Positions 58,752 through 64,000 of a DNA stretch of 64,000 bases are shown here, piece by piece (within the stretch, counting starts at the first letter, position 1; the number at the start of each line of letters is the position of its first letter). The stretch spans positions 496,001 through 560,000 of the forward strand of contig JAJNNX010000016.1 of assembly GCA_023159155.1 (NCBI GenBank), written 5' to 3'. Origin of the DNA: Ustulina deusta (lineage: Eukaryota > Ascomycota > Sordariomycetes > Xylariales > Xylariaceae). The notes under the pieces were generated by a model. That model was not told where the DNA came from. It was given only the letters and a program-made list of their open reading frames with translations, and made no database searches. Both the position numbers and the translations under genes were made by a program.

Positions 58752-61148
58752 GTGAGTAGAGTCCGGTTTGGATTTTTCCGACCTTTACTTATTTTGTGCT
58801 CGTGTGAAGAGGAGGAGAAAATCGGATTGAGTGCCGAACATTGGCGATGGACGAGATTGTTGTGAGACGGGGTGTCTTTTGGCACCTGAAAAGGAGTTCT
58901 AGGGACTTGCGGAAAAGAATGGAAAAGGAAAAAAAAGAACGATTCCTAATGGCGATGCAGGTTTGTTGATTACGCAGGTGTAAGATAGCTCAGGGAGGCA
59001 GAAGAAAGAGAAAGGGCCTTGTTGATAGATAGAAGATCTCGGGGATAGGCATCGATGCCTACTCGAGAGATGACAGGACGGATGTTCGCCCTATTGGTCA
59101 GACAAATGTACATGCACACTTCTACACGACTCGGTACTCTGCTTCTATTCCTAGTTGTCAATGCCGTAGCGTGACTAGGTAGCTATTTTGCGAGAAAAGG
59201 GCTTATAGAAGTGCCTTTCTCGATGTTAAGAACACAGAACCGTGCCCAACGAGTTCACGAGACAGGTAATCTTAGGAACTGAAAACACAATATCTCGAGT
59301 TCTTCCACTGATAAACAAATCAAGACAAGTAAAACCAAACCTTCCCACGCGATCGCCACCACAGGCCATGCATGGTTTTGTCCCATCTCATTCCATCAGC
59401 AGCAACTTAAACCACCAAACTCTCCCTTTTCCCATTCCTTCTCGCCACAGTCCCTGACCTCGCAATACATGCGCACCCTACCTACACGTTCATCGCAGCA
59501 CACGCTCTATCCAGAATCATTCTCCAAACCCAGCCTATCCCATGTAATCTAAGCCTAGACTCCGGGCTACCTGACTAGTGTCCGGCATCCCCGCCAGGTC
59601 GTGCAGCGTTGTGCAGCGTTGTGCAGCGGGAGCCGGAAAACAAAGAAAAAAAAAACGTTTGCGCAAGCGTCTATGCAGATACGCATACATACCTACATTA
59701 GATTCCATGGCGCATGTTTTTGCGCCGGTTCGTTACTTCCAGTCGCAGCGGTGTGGACGCGGCCTGCACACCTCCTTATCATAGGTACAATATATGAGAT
59801 TGAATCAATAGGTGCGTGCAAATGCATGCCTTGCATGCCTACCGCGTCCGCGAAGTAAGTAATAGTAGATAGGTACCTAAGGTAGGTCGGTACCTACACT
59901 ACTCCAAACTCTCGCCGCCAAGACATGCATACATCCATACATATACCTTCATTTGCAATCTCGCTCTCCCTTACACATACCTAAGTCAGTACGGATGAGG
60001 ACGTCTGCTCCGTAGCCAGGACGACGGTGGTAGATATAACCCCGATATATATATCCACTTCGGTGAGGGACGTGTTAGGAATGTGGTGTCCATGTCATTT
60101 TGATAGACCAACAAGACTGTGCGCGTTGGGCGTGTGTGTAGGTATATGATACTCGGCGCGCGAAAAGGAAGCGAATAGCAAAGGCCTGCTTCATATTTAT
60201 CGGAAAGAGAATTACCGAAGCCCATGTTTTTCCTCTTATCTACTAGATTGCTTCACTTTACACAAAAACGAACCTCCTGTGAACTGTATAGATAAGGTCT
60301 AGAGCTCCTCCACACGCGGTAGATGCCGTGCAGCCTAGATATCTTAACGATGGCCCCCTGCCAAACACCCCAGCCCTTTCCTATCTCATATGGCGACGCT
60401 CAATAGGAAGGAAGCATATCAAAATTCTAGTTCAGGCACATCACTTCAGAAATGGACACAGATAAAAAGTCAATGTTGCAAGAACGTAAACCAATAGGGG
60501 TCTATTTCTGGTATTTCGTGGCGACAAGGATCTCGCGCCAACTCAGATGTGCTAGAAGCCTCCCCCGGCCCTTTTAGTAGTGATACACCACAATATGCAA
60601 AACACCCATCCCGCTAGTAGCAGCCGTCGTCCATAAACGTCGTCAGCTTGTCCATCTTTTCCGGCATGCAAATACCCAGAACGCCAGGATGAAAAAAGAG
60701 ATCCCCTTCTCTTTCATCCCATCCAAGTCTCGAAAATCAGTAAGACGATATATATGATGCTGCCTTATCCAGGGCCCCTCCCCCATGACGCCGTTGGTTT
60801 TGCCCAATATATGTATAGATGGTCGATGTTGTAGAAAACCTTCCACGGCCATGACAAATGAGAACAGAGAGACCGTCCAAAGGAAGTAGGTATCGTAGTA
60901 GGTACAGAGGGTGCATGCATCGCGTTGTTGGGACAACTCGATGCATTTTACTATAAAATAAACGAGAACAAAAGATCCGTTGAAGATAGGTAGGTGGGTG
61001 CATGGGTTAATAGGATAGAGTCGTAACTTGGTCGTTAGTTGATATACCAAGAGACTCAGAGTCATGAGCCATCGGGCGTGTCAAGTAATTATGATGATGC
61101 AACGCTTATGATATTCCACATAGAATCATGCTGATGCTTGATATTATA
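58752..61148. other. Long intergenic spacer with short tandem repeats
   Basis: About 2.4 kb without a supported gene. GTGCAGCGTT is repeated almost three times at 59601-59627, followed by an A-run (59645-59654). TACCTA/TAGGTA runs lie near 59868-59895. A 140-codon minus-strand frame at 60643-61065 overlaps the expected PNG1 3' UTR and shows no domain. Confidence 0.55.
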
Positions 61149-62661
61149 TCAGGGCTGGTCCTCACGACGAGCGTTGGGATCATGAGGTGGTTGGTTACGC
61201 CTGCCATTTTCACCACGAGCGGCAATCCACTCCGCGTTGCCCGTCTGTCGGCCGGGTTGCTCGGCGGGTAACTTGTGGTCATCGTTGACGAAAGAACTTC
61301 CGCCCGACTGACCTGGTCGTCGTTGGTTGCTGCTTGATGAGCTGGAAGAGCCCGGCACCATCCTCGTGACGGCCTGGGTGATCGAAGCCACGACGTAGCC
61401 TCGTAATTCGCGGTCCTCTTTCGAATCCTCCTTTTCCAATCGGAATCGGTTTTCCTTGCTCAAATTCGCTCGCCGGAGGTTTTTGATTTCTTGCATAATG
61501 TAAAGCATCACCTCTTCCGGACACTTGTTTCGTTCGCGAGCGTGTTCACTCTTGCGCACGTAGCGGCGGGTAACATCAGTCGCGCCGTCTATGCTGAAGG
61601 CAATGCAGTATGACATCTGCTTGCCCCATCCATCAGTATAGAGTCGCGGATTGTCCCAAGCTTCTTCACAAGCATCAACATGAACCCATCGCTGTGTATG
61701 CTCCGAATAGACCTCGGTCCACACGTGGTCCTCGGCATTCCATACCCATCGTACACGTCCGCCAACAGCGCGGCACAACATACTGAAGCAATTCGCCCAT
61801 TCACCGCATCGGCCGCGTCTTGTCTGTAGTAGCCGCCAGACGTCGCTATACCGTGGGAACCGCTCGTACGCTCTACATGACTGATTCGAGCACTCGTATA
61901 GCTCAACTCTCATTGCGCCACATGCGCTTTCCTCTGGTGTCGGTTGAGTCATACCCTTCGCAACAGTCGGTGAGATACAAACAGGGCACGGCGGGTTGTT
62001 GACCCATGTGAAGAAAGATCGCTTGAACCATCTGTAACCGGCTCGAGTTAGCATCTCACAACCACCCACTCGACAACTGGATGAGGGCCAGCAGTGGTAA
62101 AACGAACCTTAGTAATGCCTTTATGACACAATCTTGGTAGCCCCATTCAGGCTTACGACCGTCGCCCATACTCTCAGCCTGGGCTTGTAACACCTGGCTT
62201 TCCTCCTCGGCTTCGCTGTATATTCTGTCCAAAGGTATCGTCTGTAGGGCCTCGTCTAGTAGTCCGGGATTCTCGTACTTTGTTGGTGTCTGTGATAGCG
62301 AGAGAAGTAGACTACGAAATTTCTGCGACTGTTGATCGTGCGGCGCAGGAGCCGTGGGCATTAATGGTAGGTGGCGTAGAGAAGAATATGACGGTGGTGT
62401 CGAGGGCGAGGCATGGCCTTGGCCGTACGATGTGGATGGTCTGCCAGATGGCGTCGAGGAGGAGGCGCGGAGGTTGGAGGATGATGCTCGTTCCCTGGGC
62501 GTGGGCGATTGAGCTCGTGGCCGCTGCGACCGGAATTGCTCGAAGTCATGGAGACGCTTGGATCTCAACAACTGCTCGAACTGAATGCGCAGATCTCGGG
62601 CCCATTCCTCTCCGTAATCATCCCCGTCACTGCGGCCAGGCGTGTTCGGACGGTTAGCCAT
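61149..62661 (-). CDS. PNG1: Peptide:N-glycanase-like transglutaminase-fold protein (PNG1)
   Basis: Two exons (62661-62108, 62031-61149) give 478 aa; the join reads [19 protein letters not shown]. The core has the zinc-binding pair PPCPVC and ECSNQSC. The transglutaminase-type triad appears complete: Cys about 260 in [10 protein letters not shown], His about 287 in EDHVWTEV, Asp about 304 in [10 protein letters not shown], with the same spacing as the yeast enzyme. PNG1 removes N-glycans from misfolded glycoproteins exported from the ER and interacts with Rad23/proteasome. The N-terminal 130 residues are Ser/Pro-rich and low in complexity, and the C-terminus is hydrophilic. I start at MANRPNTPG because the frame upstream has no earlier ATG. 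Confidence 0.92.
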
Positions 62662-64000
62662 GCCGAGCAGCCCACTAATCGGATCGAGGACCGGATGCAG
62701 CAATCGGAGGCGGAATGTATGGCCGAAAGGCGGCGCAAAGACAGGCGATGATGTGACTCGTGGTCACGCAGAAAAGAGGAGTCGTCGTCGTCCGGCTGAT
62801 GTGTGCTGTGTGATGAGTGCTTCGTTGCTCAACCGCGAGGAGGAGTGCTGGAGGCAGGCAGCCAGTCTCCCCTACAACCCGAAATGGGCGGGCGACGACA
62901 TTCGATGGTCGCTCGTTCGCTTTCTCGCGGAGATGCGTGTATCCAACAGTCGCTTCGCTCGGCGTAGGGCGGTCTCGTCTCGAGAGTAATCAATCGATCG
63001 ATCGCGGAGGTCTATGAGGTTGCAGGCGTGGTGATGGTACACTTGTAAATAGATGCATGCAGAGGAGGCGGATTAGGCGTATGCTTAGGCAGACGTAGGC
63101 AGATGGCGACAACTACGAGTACAACGACGAGTACAACGACGAAGACGAAGACGACGACCACAATGGGACAAGGCGGACGCTGAGTAGGTAGTGTAGAGAA
63201 AGATGGGGCGGCGCAATGGGGAGGGGATGTGATTAGTTTTACAGGGGGAGGGAATGAATAATGGCGACAGGAATGGCGAGTTGCTGTGATAAAGTCGAGA
63301 GAGGACGGGATGGGACCCAGATCTCGCTGGACGGGATACCTTGGGTTAGATAGGTGCAGGTACCGAGGCAGGGAGTGTAGGTACTGTACGCTGCAGACTG
63401 TACTGTACGTGTACACTACGTCCTTACCGAGCTACGGGCCATGGACGTACACTACCGGTAGGTCAAGAGACGGTGGGTCGGGCTTCGTTGGCCTGCGCAT
63501 GTGGTATGCGTGTGCGATGGCAAGGTGGAAGGTTGCTGGCGTAGGCATCCACTACGCCTGCCTGCAAGCAGGTACATTAGGTACTTCCAAGCCCTCTACA
63601 CTACCCTCCTCCCTCCAAGGTAGTGTACATACACCACCCACCGATGCTACTAACGCCCTGCCCTACATCAGTACACCAGGTGCGGAAGCCCTCCACCACC
63701 CCTCCCCTTTCCACATCGTTCATCTGAGTGACGCGCGTCTCTTTTGGAGACGTCGACCAATCATTGTTGTCTGCACCCACTTTGTCCCTTTGTCGTCGAT
63801 ATCTCGAAAGATCGGCCAGGGTGCGCAAGACGCTTCATTCTCCCATTTTCTCTTGGATGCATCCAGTATGTGTACCTGGTCGGTTTCAAATTTTTTAGGA
63901 TACTACAGCTTATTCACAGCAGTTTTACGTGCTGGCCCAAGAGCGAGAGCTCATCCATTCCTACTGGGTATTAAGAGGTAAGTGGGTGAGGACACTAGTA
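62662..64000. other. PNG1 upstream region, low-complexity; no supported gene
   Basis: Contains ACGACGA/AACGACGA triplet runs (about 63115-63160) and GGTAGGTA/GTACGTAC-like runs (63355-63470). Long frames at 63012-63416 minus and 63286-63981 plus are products of simple sequence. A gene may begin beyond the window end. Confidence 0.5.

Noticed and set aside
60643..61065. 140-codon minus-strand frame after PNG1
   Set aside because: It lies in the probable 3' UTR and intergenic region, has irregular composition and no domain.
63286..63981. 231-codon plus-strand frame near the window end
   Set aside because: It consists largely of simple-sequence-derived residues, with no motif and no splice structure.
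1..64000. CRISPR array, bacterial operon or prophage
   Set aside because: No regularly spaced repeats or prokaryotic gene layout; intron-rich genes show a fungal nuclear origin.

Overview
This 64 kb window comes from the nuclear genome of a filamentous ascomycete (Pezizomycotina). The evidence is the many 45-70 nt introns with GT...CTAA(C/T)...AG signals, the fungal-type iterative polyketide synthases, a Zn2Cys6 regulator, a rhodopsin-like integral membrane protein, and single-copy eukaryotic genes (UTP4, WSS1, PNG1). The azaphilone-type gene set and the frequent TACCTA/TAGGTA runs between genes would fit a Sordariomycete such as the Xylariales, but this is only a guess. Coordinates below come from manual splicing: exon joins were chosen so that conserved protein motifs read through. 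|| Region 1 (about 0.4-31.9 kb) is a secondary-metabolite cluster. In order it holds: an ankyrin-repeat remnant; a highly reducing PKS (KS-AT-DH-MT-ER-KR-ACP, minus strand); a BAHD/trichothecene-type acyltransferase (minus); a FAD monooxygenase (plus, divergent from the acyltransferase); an atypical short-chain dehydrogenase (plus); a non-reducing PKS (SAT-KS-MAT-PT-ACP-CMeT-R, minus); a rhodopsin-like membrane protein (minus); a Zn2Cys6 regulator (plus); and a berberine-bridge-type FAD oxidase (plus). A methylating NR-PKS with reductive release, a salicylate-hydroxylase-like monooxygenase, an acyltransferase and a partner HR-PKS together form the enzyme set known from azaphilone pathways (azanigerone, chaetoviridin and asperfuranone types). 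The inferred route is as follows. The NR-PKS releases a methylated aryl aldehyde, the monooxygenase dearomatises it to the pyranoquinone, and the HR-PKS supplies a reduced chain, either as NR-PKS starter unit through SAT or as an ester chain through the acyltransferase. The SDR and FAD oxidase adjust the oxidation state. An octamer, AAACTCCG, recurs in several cluster promoters and is densest upstream of the HR-PKS. || Region 2 (31.9-34.1 kb) is gene-poor and holds only broken reading frames. || Region 3 (34.1-64 kb) is ordinary chromosome: a DEDDy 3'-5' exonuclease, a secreted cyanovirin-N-like protein, a hybrid histidine kinase with PAS domains, the WSS1-type metalloprotease, a GH71 alpha-1,3-glucanase, a small hypothetical protein, a lone tRNA 3' half, UTP4, a MYND/DUF4470 protein and PNG1. 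Two genes here appear to use GC-AG introns. Between them lie AT-rich spacers and microsatellites.
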